A DNA stretch of 64,000 nucleotides from Nicotiana tabacum (Eukaryota > Streptophyta > Magnoliopsida > Solanales > Solanaceae). The stretch spans positions 66,327,153 to 66,391,152 of the forward strand of contig NC_134081.1 in the NCBI RefSeq assembly GCF_000715075.1, read 5' to 3'. The notes under the pieces are model-generated. The model saw only the letters and a list, made by a program, of their open reading frames with translations, was not told the origin of the DNA and ran no database searches. Each line of letters begins with the position of its first letter. Position 1 is the first letter of the stretch. Positions 11,898-23,600 of this stretch are shown here, piece by piece. Made by a program: the position numbers and the translations under genes.

Positions 11898-13689
11898 AAA
11901 CGTTGCTCTTCCTCGAGTCAACCAACAGATTACACTATTCTTAAGCACTTAGCATTTACACAATTGAAGCACACTACACCAATGACCACGGTTGATAACA
12001 ACAATTAAACTAGAGCAAATGCAATCCAATACACTTCCCTTCAACTTATGCCATTCTTCACAAGAAATATTCACAAAGAAGTCAATGTGTTCATAACAAT
12101 GCTAGCCTCTGAAACTGACTCAATATCACAATGCACTCATGGCTTGAGCACCCAACATCACAGAGAAGTCTAATAATGTTACATATCCCTTGTGAAACCA
12201 TGTACCCCCCAAAAAGAATAAGAAAGTAAGTTGAATCCACACATTTGTATATCATGATCAAGTATAGTTTATGGGCTCGCATATATCAAAGAAGTCTCTC
12301 ACTCTCAGAAAGAAGTCTCATGCATGCAATTGGTACCATAGGCTTGCCCATAATGTAAATCTCTACTAATGTAGGTTCACTCAATCTAAAATCAATTAGA
12401 ACTTTTTCATGGTTGTAATGTGGGCTAAGGGACAAGTAGGATATTTAGGAATAGTGGTTCACCCTCCTAAGCATTTTTGCTCATCACATGGTAACTTTTA
12501 CACAAATTCTTTAATCCACTTTAATTTCACAAACAAGATCATACCCCAAAAATATGTCCTCTTTCTTTAAGCACAACTTTAATTTATATCCCACTAGCAA
12601 GAACAAGCCTGCAATTTATTCATCTACATTTTGTCTTCTCTTTTTTTCATATTTTTCTTTTTATTTTCTTTTTCAACTATTATTTTTTTCCTTTTCAATT
12701 TTCGCTAGTGGTGTATTATTTTTTTACAATGCAAGTGCACATTTCTTCCTTTCATTGGTTCTACATAAAAAGCGATCCAAATTCCCTCCTTACTTCTTCT
12801 AGCGCACATTTTATAATTAAAGTGTTTTAAGAGGTAAAAGGATCGAAAATGTCAATTAAGACCAAAAGAGGTATAGGATTATAATGTGGGTGACAAATAA
12901 AAAGTCTACAGGCTCAAAAGGGTTAACTAGGGATAGATTTTATTTCTTATATGTACTTAAGCTAAAATAAAAATCAAAGAAAGCCCAAAATTATTTTTTA
13001 AATCGAGCATCACCTAAATTTTCGCTTCGACTCACATATGGGGAAAGTTCTAGACACAAGTACAATGCGATCGACTATACAAAAACCTCACTTCACACAT
13101 GGCACATGACTCAGGATGGTCCCATTTTGACTCTCAACTAATGCAATTCACGAAGCCAGGAGATATTAAGCATTAAGCACAAAGTGAACAATAGTAAAGT
13201 AAATGAGACATAGCCGTCACAAGACGTGCTATCCAACCAAATGAGGCATCATGACAATTTTAACACATAGGGAAGACACTACGCATGCTAGAGCCTAAAT
13301 ATGCTATTATCAAAAAATTCAAGGGTGACTAGGAATTACATCATTCTTCCTCCATTTATTTCCTAAATATTAAGATACTTCTAAAAATAAATAAAAAGCT
13401 ACTACCCGGCTCAAACTACATCCCATAAAAAAGACCGAGACACAAAGAAAAACCACGGGGGGTTATTACTACCTAAAGAAAAATAAAAGACATGTTTTGT
13501 GTTTTCTTATTTTTTATTTTTTTGTGTGTTTTTGGTTAAACTTTAATCCCTCAAGAAAACCACCTAAGAGATCCATCATCAAAAATGTCAAAATTTTCTA
13601 CTTTTCTTTGTAAGCTAAGCTAAAATTAAAAACAAGTTAAGCTAAATATTACTAAACTACACCACTAAAAATAAGAACTAGCACTAACC
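11898..13689 (-). other. Untranslated region of Athila-type element A
   Basis: About 1.8 kb between the extra ORF and the polypurine tract. It is AT-rich with pyrimidine runs (for example 12640-12730) and has no supported coding sequence on either strand. Long 3' untranslated regions after the extra ORF are usual in this lineage. Confidence 0.55.
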
Positions 13690-13691
13690 TA

Positions 13692-15094
13692 CTATAAATG
13701 TAATCCAGAGCATCCCCACTTCACACTTAAATCATGTAGTGTCCTCAATGTATATAAAATAATGAAAAATAAGTAAGTGGTAAGAAAAACTCTGTGGTCA
13801 CTCCTCGTCATCACCCTCATCATAGAAGGCCATATCAGCAGCTGCCTAATCGACATCATCATCCCCTGGCTCATCATCCTCATCAACTTCATCCTCAAAC
13901 TACTCTGACTTATCCTTTGAAACACTCATGCGTGTTAACATCTTCATCATTGGGTAATCGTTGGCCCTCACCAAGCCCCATCAGATACTGTGCATGGTCA
14001 TTGAGCGGATAACACTCATGTAAATGGTCTCTCTCCTCCTAAGTAGCCGGCCACCCTCCAATCTGCAACTGTAGGTCCAACATCCCATAAAAATGGGACA
14101 TAAAGCTATCACCACGAGTATTTCGCTCAGCACCATGAGCGCAGCTACATCATTCTCCTTCTTCAGCTGGATGCTGGTGATGTCCGTCCTACGGAGGGGT
14201 GTTGGGATGATTATATCAAATTCTTTCTCCTTCTCTACCACTTCCTTCCTTAGATATTGAGTCAACATATTGCGAAATAATAGCCTATCAATGCTCTTAC
14301 TCTTTCTCATAGGCAACATCTTTTGACATATCAAACAGCCCACATTAACCTTTTGGCCAGTCATCAGGAAGTATAGCAAGCACACCCTATCTCTCCTAAT
14401 TAGAATGTCATGATTGCATGGTAGCAACCGACTGTTAATCAACTTCAACCAAACTTGCGCCTCTAGTTTCATCTTCTTCTTTGGGAATTTCTTATGGTGA
14501 ACAATGTTTTTGTCACGCACCCAGGCAGCCACAGAATGACACCACATAATGTGTGTATAAGCTATCGATATGTTGGGTGAGCAATGAAATCACCCAGAGG
14601 CTCATTTGGGACATCTGGAGTCCCCATGTAATTGCATATAGCGGTGGCCGAAAGGTCGATCAATCTACCCCAGATAGGTACATACTGCTCTGGATCATCT
14701 GGATCAAATATGGTATAAAACTAGCGAACGAGGTTCACATTAAAATCTTCGGGGTTACCAAACACAAAACCTAATCCAATGTCATGATCAGATTTCTATA
14801 TTGCCGGATACTTAGCTCGTAAGTGGCGCTCCTCAACGGCCATATCAGGGTTCATATGCTTGGGCCGACAAAGCTTGTACCATGCCTTGAGATAGGGGGT
14901 ATACTTTTAATTCCATATTTGTGCTGCCCTGGAGGCCTATGGCGTGAGGCTTCCATTGATGCAACTGCCCTCAGTCCCTCAGCCTGACTCGACGTGGCCT
15001 CTCCCCTTTTTCTCTTCTTTGGTGGTGGTACGGAGGATGTCTTCCCTTTGGTGGGGGCGACAGCCTTGCCCTTTCCCTTGAAAGTTGGTCGCAC
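13692..15094 (-). pseudogene. Extra ORF in the envelope position of Athila-type element A
   Basis: The reverse-strand ORF region opens with a basic Pro/Lys-rich start (MRPTFKGKGKAVAPTKGK, then KKRKRGE, NLS-like). The middle contains FDPDDPEQYVPIWGRLID and LSATAICNYMGTPDVPNE; then VAAWVRDKN, HKKFPKKKMKLEAQVWLK, RDRVCLLYFLMTGQKVNVG and FRNMLTQYLRK. I recall such sequences as the 'putative plant transposon protein' type found in Athila-like elements. The longest clean stretch is 14547-13981 (about 188 codons); stops and frameshifts break the rest, and the end is Asp/Glu- and His-rich. No signal peptide or membrane segment is visible, so the position is envelope-like but an envelope function is not supported. 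Its biochemical role is unknown. Confidence 0.6.
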
Positions 15095-16190
15095 TAATTT
15101 TATTTTTGTACCCGCACAAGTGAATATCAGTCAACTTTAGAAGGCATTGAATCAAACTGAAACATGGTCGTACGACCCCACACTTAGCAGTTTAGCATAT
15201 AGTTGTCAAGTAATTGCGAGGCTACTCAAACTTTACCTCTTGAATTTAAGCAATAATTTGCGCTACAAGACAACTAGTTCATGAGGGTAAACAACGAAAG
15301 TTCAATGCTTGAACCCTTCAACCCGGCTATGGTGAGCCAGCCCACACTTAATTTTGATGCTCGAGATGCTTACCACCTACTAGTGTATCAATCCCGGAGA
15401 CTTGGGCTCCAATTGGGACACAACGTGCCTTCCAGGCATTCTATCCAACACAAGGTACACACTAGTATGGTTGGAGTTTTTGTGTGGGTGAGGGATTGAC
15501 TCACCCTCCCAAATCAGCTTGGGATTCGAGGGTAAACACTTGTATGAACAACAAGAATAAAATTCCTATGGGTTTCATGGGGTTGGGACAAACATGCATA
15601 ATTTCTTAATCAAAGCATTCATAGATATTGAATTTTGCAATTTTTACCTCAAGTATTCCCAACTAGAAGAGAAGTAGAGAAGAATTCATATTTTGGATGT
15701 TTTAGAGGCAGAAAGAGTCTTCAATTAGTGGTGATTTTGATAGAGTGTTTGTGTGAGGTGAGAGTGGGAGGATTTGGTTGAGAGGAAGAGAGAATATAGA
15801 AAGAGGGTGGTGGTGTTTGTTGAGGGGTTTGGGCGTGGGTTTTGTTTGTTTTTGTGTTATGTGCGTGTGTTTTATTTTAGGTTGTGTGGATGCCCGGTAT
15901 GGTACACGATGTAGGCCTGAGGACACCAGGTATAGGGCGAGATGAACCGCGCGATAGAGCGCGTCTCGCCTGTTGTAACGCAAGGTGGTTCTTGCGACTG
16001 GCCTCGCGGCGCCAGCTCTGGAGCACGGTCATTCGAATCTTTCACTTCTTCATGAATTTATTTGACCTCTTTTCTGCTCTCGTACCTATTCAAACACCAA
16101 AATTCAACTAAAGGTTTAGTTAGTACCTAAAATAAAAATTAAAAAGATAATTAACCTAAACTACACTATGAATTAGGTTGCCTCCCAACA
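15095..16190 (-). promoter_or_regulatory. Spacer between pol and the extra ORF, LTR-like words and leader
   Basis: On the reverse strand this spacer holds a GC-rich cluster near 16015-15890 (ctggcgccgcgaggcc, aggcgagacgcgctc, tatcgcgcggttcatctcgc), whose words recall those of the LTR at 11590-11680. A pyrimidine-rich leader-like stretch follows (about 15850-15740), then a possible splice donor 'cttgaggtaaaaat' near 15650. The layout suggests a promoter-leader-intron unit driving the extra ORF. This is an inference from sequence layout only. Confidence 0.35.
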
Positions 16191-16269
16191 AGCGCCTTAG
16201 TTAACGTCGTGGCATAACGAATACAACATCATAATGGGTTATCTCCCATGAAGCGCCCGATTTAACATC

Positions 16270-17400
16270 GTGGCATGACGCAAAATGTTCCCTCAAGCAT
16301 CTACCAAGTCTATCAGAGTTTTGTTATGACGAACCCCACCACCTTAATAGTGTTTAACTCTCTACCCATTGAAAACAAATGTACCATCACTTTCGGGATC
16401 CCACAGCTTAACAGCTCCATGCTTCGTATCTTGCATTACTTCAAATGGACCCTACCATTTAGACTTAAGATTCCCATGAAATAGATTCAACCTCGAATTG
16501 AACAATAGAACGGCTTGACTTGGTTCGAACTCACGATGCAAAATATGTTTGTCATGCCATCTCTTTGTTTTCTCTTTTTACAACTTCGCATTCTCATATG
16601 CATGCAATCGAAACTCTTCGATCTCATTGAGTTGCAACATTTGTTTCTCCCCAGCTAGATCCATATCAAAGTTGAGCTTCTTGATCACCCAATATGCCTT
16701 GTTCTCAAGCCCAATTGGTAAGTGAAAAGCCTTCCCATAAACAAACATGTACGGCGAAGCGCCAATTGGAGTTTTCTATGTAGTGCGATATGCCCATAGA
16801 GCGCCATCCAGCTTGCTAGCCCAATCCTTCCTACTTTCCTTCTCCAAAATTTGCTTCACCTCCCTATTCGAAACCTCAACTTAACCACTGGTTTGCGGAT
16901 AAGGCAGTTGCAACCTTGTGTCTCACCCCATACTTAGCCAAGAGGTTGCCCAACAATTTATTACAAAAGTGAGTAACCCCATCACTAATCAAAGCATGTG
17001 GAATTCCAAATCTCATGAAAATATTTTTCTTCACAAAGTTCACCACCACCTTAGCATCATTCATAGGCAAAGCCATAATCTCAACCCACTTCGACACATA
17101 AGCAACTGCAACCAAGATGTACTGATGGCCATTTGATGATGGAAACGGCCCCATGAAGTCAATTCCCAAAACATCGAAGGTTTCAAACTCAAATATACCC
17201 TTCAATGACATCTCATGCCTTCTTGATATTGTACCTGTTCTTTGGCACCTATCACATCTTTTAACAAAAGCATGTACATCCTTGAATAGCATAGGCTAAT
17301 AGAATCCCGACTGCAACACCTTTGCAGCCGTTTTGTCTCCACCATGGTGCCCTCCATACAGTGATGCATGACAATCATGCAAAATTGCTTCCATATCCTC
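16270..17400 (-). pseudogene. Integrase of Athila-type element A
   Basis: Integrase joins retroelement cDNA to chromosomal DNA in the nucleus. The reverse-strand translation shows the end of the N-terminal zinc finger (CDRCQRTGTIS), the first catalytic Asp in [11 protein letters not shown], the second in ISDGVTHFCNK, and further on WAYRTTWKTPIGA and GKACHLPIG of the C-terminal part, then [12 protein letters not shown] near 16450. The stretch around the catalytic Glu is broken by a frameshift or stop near 16876. The usual Asp in VDYVSKWVE reads VAYVSKWVE. Pol ends near the 'gccacgatgttaaat' block at about 16270. The gene is inactive. Confidence 0.75.
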
Positions 17401-17554
17401 CTCAGGGACACATCAGCACACTAACTGGTCTGCAAAATGCTTAAACAAAAACGGTTCATCCTATAGATAAAATTTAACATCATGCATGAATTTTCTCTTA
17501 CCAACCGGTGACAACTCTGACGAAGTCACCCCACTTACAATAAAGTTCACATAG

Positions 17555-18445
17555 TCAGCGTACCATGGGGTTAATGCCAGTAGTGATGGCTAACAATTGC
17601 TCACCAGGAAAACTTTCCTGAATTTCGCCCCCTGCATCAACATGTGCGAGAGTTTCCAAGCGCGACAAGTGATCCGCTACCTGATTTTCTGTCCCTTTTC
17701 TATCTTTGATTTCCAGTTCAAATTCTTGCAAAATAAGAACCCAATGAATTAGTCTAGGCCTAGCATCCTTTTTCTCAAATAAATACTTGATGGCTGCATG
17801 ATTTGTGTAGATGATGACTTTAGTTCCCACCAAGTAGGCCCTAAATTTTTCAAACGCTAATACTAGTGATAGCAACTCTTATTCTGTAACTGTGTAATTT
17901 ATCTGAGTTGAATTTAGAGTGTTGCTAGCGTAGTAAATTGAGTGGAACACTTTGTTTTTCCTCTTGCCCAGTATGGCCCCGATTATCGTGTCACTGGAAT
18001 CACACATCAACTCAAAAGGCTCTCCTCACTCTGGGGAAGTGATAATTAATGGTGTCACCAATCTCTTTTTAAGCTCCTCGTATGCCTTCAAGCATTGCTC
18101 ATCAAACATGAAAGGTGTATCCTTCTCCATCAACCTGCACAAAGGAGTAGAAATCTTAGAGACATCTTTAATAGGTCTGCGATAGAAACCTGCATGTCCC
18201 AAAAAATTTCTGACTTCTTTGACAGAGATTGGAGGTGGAAATTTATCAATTGCGTCCACTTTTGCCTTATCCACCTCCAACCCATCTTTGTACACTCTGT
18301 GCCCGAGTACAATTCCCTCCCGTACCATAAAATGGCACTTCTCCCAATTCAGCACTAAGTTCATCTCATCACACATGTCAAGCACTTTAATCAAATTCGT
18401 TAAACATTCATCAAAAGATGGTCCGAAGACCGAAAAATCATCCAT
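17555..18445 (-). pseudogene. RT palm/connection and RNase H of Athila-type element A
   Basis: The region begins at the catalytic RT box (F)MDDFSVFGPSF and continues through the thumb (WEKCHFMVREGIVLGH, then RNFLGHAGFYRR). RNase H follows with CDSSDTIIGAILG, a stop before [12 protein letters not shown], then [20 protein letters not shown] and ending [11 protein letters not shown]. The third acidic catalytic position, normally TDH, reads TNH, so the RNase H is probably dead. RNase H would degrade the RNA strand of the RNA:DNA hybrid. The chain continues the RT portion at 18587-19153. Confidence 0.75.
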
Positions 18446-19153
18446 AAATACTTCAACAAATTATTCTACCATATGAGTGAAGATTGACATCATGCACCTT
18501 TGAAAAGTCGCGGATTAATTGCATAACACAAATGACATTCGCCTAAAAGCATAAGTGCCATAAGGAGAAGTGCATATGGTCTTCTCTTAGCCCTCTGGTG
18601 CGATTGATATCTGACTATAGGCGGAATATCCATCAAGAAAATAATAATAGTCTTTTTCGGCCAACCAATATGACATCTGATTAATCATAGGAAGGGGGAA
18701 GTGATTTTTTCTAGTGGCATTATTCAATTTCCTGTAGTCTATACAAATTCTCCAACATGTAACAGTCCTAGTCGGAATTAATTCATTATTATTAATTTTA
18801 TGACCACCATCACTCCACCCTTTTTTAGGCACACACTATACTGGACTTACCCATTTGCTGTCAGAGATGGAAAAGATAATACCTACATCGAGCAACTTTA
18901 TGACTTTCTTTCTAACCACTTCCTTCGTGACTGGATTCAAGCAGCATTGGTGCTCAACACTTGGTTTATTCCCATCCTCAAAGGAGAATTTTGTGCATGC
19001 AAAATGCTGGGCTAATACCACGAATGTCAGCCATGGTCTAGCCAATCGCCCGTTGGTCTTCTCTAACCATGAGAAGTAGCTTTTCCTCCTGCAAAATAGA
19101 TAACTCAGAAGATACAACAACATGTAAAGTTTCATAAGCACCCAAATAAGCAT
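18446..19153 (-). pseudogene. RT N-terminal half of Athila-type element A
   Basis: The reverse-strand translation gives CLNPVTKEVVRKKVIKLLD, ISDSKWVSPV, CVPKKG, LIPTRTVTCWRICIDYRKLN and FLDGYSAYSQISIAP, the conserved fingers/palm order of Athila RT. The pieces lie in the order expected but a stop follows at 'WVSPV', another at the 'IAPEG' end, and a short deletion or frameshift precedes the FMDD box. Inactive reverse transcriptase. Confidence 0.75.
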
Positions 19154-19494
19154 AATATATATGAGAGGGTAAGGGCTTGAGTTCCAATTTGGGAATTTCT
19201 TCGATAGACATCTTGGGGTGGCCTAGTTGGTCTATCTAGAGGCTCAAAATCGATCATTCCTCTTATGTAAGCACATGCATCAAGATGATGCACCATCTTC
19301 TTCACCTCATCATCCAAATCAATGATGTCGAACAACATAAGTGCTTTCTCTAGAGAGTCATCCAGATATGCACCCGATCATTTTTTCTTCTTCTTTTTCA
19401 ATCATGGATATCATAGACAAATCCTCATAGTGACTTGGTAGCTGAATTGCCTTGTACACATTAAAGACTGCTTCCACATTATCAACCCGAAGAA

Positions 19495-19785
19495 TCATGT
19501 TTCCTTCACGGCATCGGCAGTGGCTAAGAGAGAACGTCCCAAGATGATGGGGACGTGTTCATCAGCTTCATAGTCCAGTATAATGAAATCTATTGGAAGA
19601 ATAAATTGCTCAATCTGTAGTAGCACATCTTCTATCACCCCATCGGGGTGGACAACAGATCTATCAGCAAGCTGCAACATGACAGTGGTTGGCCTTAGGG
19701 TCCCCAACCCCAATTGACTGAAAATTGAAAGGGGCATCAAATTTATGCTAGCCCCCAAATCACAAAGTGTCCTCCCCACATCCAC
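19495..19785 (-). pseudogene. Aspartic protease of Athila-type element A
   Basis: A 96-codon open stretch contains TLCDLGASINLMPLSIFSQL with an intact active-site Asp in DLGAS, then VLLQIEQFILPIDFIILD and HVPIILGRSLLATADA, the flap and C-terminal strands of Athila proteases. The enzyme would cleave gag-pol. It stops after VKET, where Athila copies normally continue, so the reading frame to RT is broken even though the protease fold itself looks complete. Confidence 0.75.
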
Positions 19786-19848
19786 CTCACGAATTCAAAA
19801 AAGTATTGTGAAGCTCCACGGATGCTTCAACTTTTGGGGCAACTTTCT

Positions 19849-20287
19849 TTAAATTTGTGAAGTGCACTCTTCAGTAAGTGCCACTATCTCAAACTCTTTC
19901 ATTCTTGTTTTATTAGCCACAATATCTTTGATGTACTTGGCATATTTTAGAATTTTACGTAACACATCAACCAATGGGAGATTCAATTGAATTTCGCTCA
20001 GGATATTAAGAAATTTGTTGAACATCGTGTCATCACTTTTATTCTTTAATATTTGTGGAAAGGGAGGTGGTGTCCTTGTAATTTGGAGTCTTTTCACTTT
20101 TCTCAGTTTTCACCACAGTTTTAGGAACTAGTTTGCCCTCTACACAAATTTTACAACATATGGTCATCCCTTGCATCTGATGCATCTGATGCCCTTGACT
20201 CATTGCCATGTTAGCCACTTGGTTGGTAAGTTTATCAATTTCTATCCACATGGCTGAATTCCCGAACAATGATATGACCGAGGCCAT
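19849..20287 (-). pseudogene. C-terminal part of gag, Athila-type element A
   Basis: The reverse-strand text contains IDKLTNQVANMAMSQGHQM and CCKICVEG (a half zinc knuckle), then after a frameshift ITRTPPPFPQILKNK and YAKYIKDIVANKTRMKEFE, the conserved gag-protease linker of Athila elements. The upstream capsid part is missing because this element is cut near 20250, where forward-strand gag of another Athila begins. Confidence 0.65.
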
Positions 20288-21800
20288 GATCCAACAAACC
20301 TTCTACAAGGGGATCAACATAACAAATCAGTGAATGGTAAATCAAATCACTGGGGTAACTTCATGAACACGCCTTATTCTGAAACTTGTGAAATCTTGGA
20401 TGAGATGGCGGACACCTCTTCGGTGTGGCAAAATAGAGCCAATGTTCCTCAGGGTGACCCAAATGTTATTCACCTACACAAGGAGATACATGATCATGGG
20501 CAAGCTATTGCGGAGTTAACAACCACCATGAACCAATTGGCCAAGGCTCAGCTTCAACAGGTTCAAGGTTTGAAACATGTGAATGCTATGAAAGGGGTGA
20601 ACATAATGGTAAACAAGAAACGGCAACGAGGTCAACAAGTACAAAACAATCCAGAACAATTTGAGCAAAGTAATAATGGGTATAATCAAGATGATTCATA
20701 TGATGAGCAAGATGAAGAGGTTCAATATGTTAACAATTATCAGGGTCAAAGAAGTTATGCTCCAAATCAACAACAATGGAGATCACGAGGAAATCGGGGA
20801 AACTGGAATAACCAAGGCCACCAAGGAAATTGGAGTGGTGGGAACAACAATAATCAAAGCAATTGTGGTAATCAAGGTAATCAAGGCAATTGGGGAGGAA
20901 ATAATCAAGGTACTTGGGGTGGCAACAATCAAAGAAATTGGGGGAACAACAATAATCAAGGGGGTTGGAACAAATAGCAATCAAAGAAATCGGGGGTCAG
21001 ATTTCCAGAGGCCCCCGATGTATCAACAACCAAATAACCCGCCTTTATATCTATCGCAAGGTCCTAGTTCTCCAATAGTGAAATGGGACGGATTGAAAAC
21101 ATGTTTAAACAGATGATAGAGAAAAACGCCAACTCTAATGCCCAATTAGCCTCCCACAACACTTTCATCCGCAACTTGGAAGTACAACTCGGCCAAATTT
21201 CTCAAGATTTAAATACTCTCCCAAAGGGGGCACTACATAGTGATACGGTGGTGAACCCGAAAGGTGGGAATGCGAGGCATGCAATGGACGTGACAATAAG
21301 AAGTGGGAGAGGTGAAGTTGCTAGTACCTCAAACCAAAGAATACATGTGGGTAATGATATGTTGGTGCAAGATGATGGTAAGCCTAGCAATGATGTCCAA
21401 GCTAATGAAGAAGCTAGGATTGATATTGATGAAAATGTAGAGGAGACGCAAGAAGAAGTGAACCCGTCTAGGGAGCACGTAACTGACATGCCGGAACCGA
21501 TAATGCCAAAGGCTAATGTACCAATGACAAGGCCTCCTCCTCCATACCCTCAAAGACTTGCAAAGCAAAACAATGAGAATAAATTCAAAAAATTCATTAA
21601 CATGATGAAACATTCGTCCATAAATATGTCGTTGGTTGAAGCCTTAGAACAAATGCCAGGATACGCCAAGTTCATGAAGGACTTGCTAACAAAGAAGAGA
21701 TCAATGAACTGTGAAACGATCAAAATGACACATCAAGTGAGTGCTTTGGTGCACTCCATGGCTCCAAAATTGGAAGACCCCGGTGCTTTCACAATCCCGT
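20250..21800 (+). pseudogene. gag of Athila-type element B
   Basis: Gag forms the virus-like particle. The N-terminal capsid part is cut; the visible text starts at NNDMTEAMIQQTFYKGINI, then a one-base shift leads to EILDEMADTSS, NVPQGDPNVIHLHKEI and a Gln-rich tract. From about 20780 comes a low-complexity stretch rich in Gly, Asn and Trp (repeats of GNWGG and GTWGG type), then a frameshift and a second stretch (21083-21844) with a coiled-coil-like region, acidic linker and RPPPPYPQRLAKQ, and MPGYAKFMKDLLTKKRSMN, the typical gag-protease linker. No CCHC knuckle is visible; the Gly-Asn-rich tract may serve in RNA binding. Confidence 0.75.
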
Positions 21801-22270
21801 GCACTATTGGGAGTGCCAATTTTGCCAAAGCTTTATGTAATTAAGGGGAAAGCATTAACTTGAGGCCCTATTTTGTGTTCAAAATGTTGGGGATTGGGAA
21901 ACCAAGACCCACATCCATGAGATTGCAAATGGCGTATCGGACAATGAAAAGGCCATTGGGGATAATTGATGATGTGTTAGTTAGGGTCGACAAGTTCATC
22001 CTTCCCGCAGATTTTGTGATACTTGACTGTAAGGTTGACTATGAGGTGCCAATTATTATGGGGAGACCTTTCCTTGCTACAGGGAAGGCCTTAGTTGATG
22101 TGGAAGCTGGAGAGCTCACCTTCCGGGTGGGCGATGAAAAAATGGTTTTCTGTGTTTGTAAATCAATTAGGCAGCCAAATAGCAACGAAGTGTGTTCGTT
22201 CGTAGATCTTGTGACCGAAGTAATTGTTTATGACACAAGTGCTGTGATAAATGTGGAAGACACCTTGGAA
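21800..22270 (+). pseudogene. Aspartic protease of Athila-type element B, active site destroyed
   Basis: Flanks are well kept: FTIPCTIGSANFAKALC before the site, and SINLRPYFVFKMLGIGKPRP, DDVLVRVDKFILPADFVILD, VPIIMGRPFLATGKALVDVE after it. At the active site, where element A reads CDLGAS, this copy reads Cys-Asn-stop-Gly-Glu-Ser (21836-21853), so the catalytic Asp is lost and a stop has replaced Leu. The protease, needed to process gag-pol, cannot work. Confidence 0.8.
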
Positions 22271-23600
22271 ATTGTGTTGTTGAATCATGATGAGGATGAG
22301 GAAGAAGGCTTTGTAGAATGTGTCAATGCTTTGCAAGGAATGGGACCATATACTTATAAGCCCCGGAAACTTTCCTTGGATCTCGAAAACTGGAAGACTC
22401 CACCAACAAAGCCTTCAATCGAGGAGCCTCCCACTTTAGAGTTAAAGCCTCTGACTTCACACCTCAGGTATGAGTTTCTAGTCCCTTATTCCACTTTACC
22501 TGTTATTCTTTCCTCGTGCTTAACTAACGTGCAGGTATATGCCACCCTTGCGGTGCTTCAAAGAAGGAAGAAAACAATAGGTTGGACATTGGCAGATATT
22601 CGGGGTATAAGCCCTGCCTTTTGCATGCATAAAATCATTTTGGAGAAGGATGTCAAACCCTCCATGGAACATCAAAGACGATTGAATGAGGCCATGCAAG
22701 AGGTAATAAAGAAAGAGATCATCAAGTGGTTGGATGCCGGGGTAGTTTACCCCATTTTCGATAGTTCGTGGACCTCGTCGGTGCAATGTGTCCCAAAAAA
22801 AGGAGGCATGACTGTGATAACAAATGACAAAAATGAATTGATCCCTACAAGAACTGTCACCGAGTGGAGAGTGTGCATGGATTATAGAAAGCTCAACAAA
22901 GTTACACGGAAAGACCATTTTCCATTTCCATTTCTTGATCAAATGTTGGATAGGTTAGTCGGGCGTGCTTATTATTGCTTCTTGGATGGATATTCCGGAT
23001 ATAACCAGATTCTTATTACACCTGAAGACTAAGAGAAGACCACCTTCACTTGTCCATATGGTACTTTTGCATTCTCGCGGATGCCATTCGTGTTATGCAA
23101 TGCACCGATAACTTTTTAGCGGTGTATGATGTCCATCTTCACTGATATGGTGGAGGACTTTCTCAAGGTTTTCATGGATGATTTCTCTATTGTGGGGATT
23201 CTTTTGAAGAGTGCTTGGATAACTTGGATAAGGTATTGGCACGTTGTGAAGAAACTAACTTGGTGCTGAATTGGGAGAAATGTCACTTTATGGTCGAGGA
23301 GGGCATTGTCCTCGGTCACTTGATTTCCAAGAATGGTATTGAGGTTGATAAAAAATTGAAGTGATATCCAAACTCCCTCCCCCTATTTTCGTAAAGGGAG
23401 TGAGAAGCTTTCTAGGTCATGTGAGGTTCTACCACCGATTCATCAAGGACTTTTCTAAGGTGGTAAACCCCTTGTGCAAACTCTTGTAGAAAGATTCCAA
23501 GTTCCTTTTCAATGAAGATTGTATGAAAGCATTTGAACTACTCAAGTATAAGTTGACTACCACTCCTGTTATCACCGCGCCAAATTGGAGGTTACCATTT
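22270..23600 (+). pseudogene. Reverse transcriptase of Athila-type element B
   Basis: After an acidic linker, RT begins with LADIRGISPAFCMHKIILE and continues SMEHQRRLNEAMQEVIKKEI, CVPKKGGMTVITNDKNELI, RVCMDYRKLNKVTRKDHF and CFLDGYSGYNQILITPED, the fingers and palm. A stop after PED (23030-23032) is followed by TTFTCPYGTFAFSRMPF and the catalytic FMDDFS box at 23171-23188. A frameshift just after that box scrambles the thumb until about 23680. Except for the stop and frameshift the catalytic region is well conserved. Confidence 0.8.

Larger units (their letters stand above)
11165..20250 (-). mobile_element. Athila-type Ty3/gypsy retrotransposon A, reverse strand, 5' truncated
   Basis: Reading right to left on the reverse strand: end of gag (20287-19849), protease (19785-19495), RT (19153-18026), RNase H (about 17970-17640), integrase (about 17400-16280), a spacer, an extra ORF in the envelope position (15094-13692), an untranslated region, a polypurine tract (11897-11885) and one LTR. 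Typical Athila traits are the DLGAS protease site, the FMDDFS RT box, the [13 protein letters not shown] integrase start, the post-pol 'gccacgatgttaaat...gcgcttcatgggag' block near 16270-16200, and an extra ORF after pol. The 5' LTR and most of gag are absent: the element ends at a head-to-head junction with another Athila near 20250. The left boundary is approximate. Confidence 0.75.

Noticed and set aside
20730..20984. Hydrophobic reverse-strand frames opposite the gag Gly/Asn-rich tract
   Set aside because: They are shadows of the low-complexity gag sequence on the forward strand.
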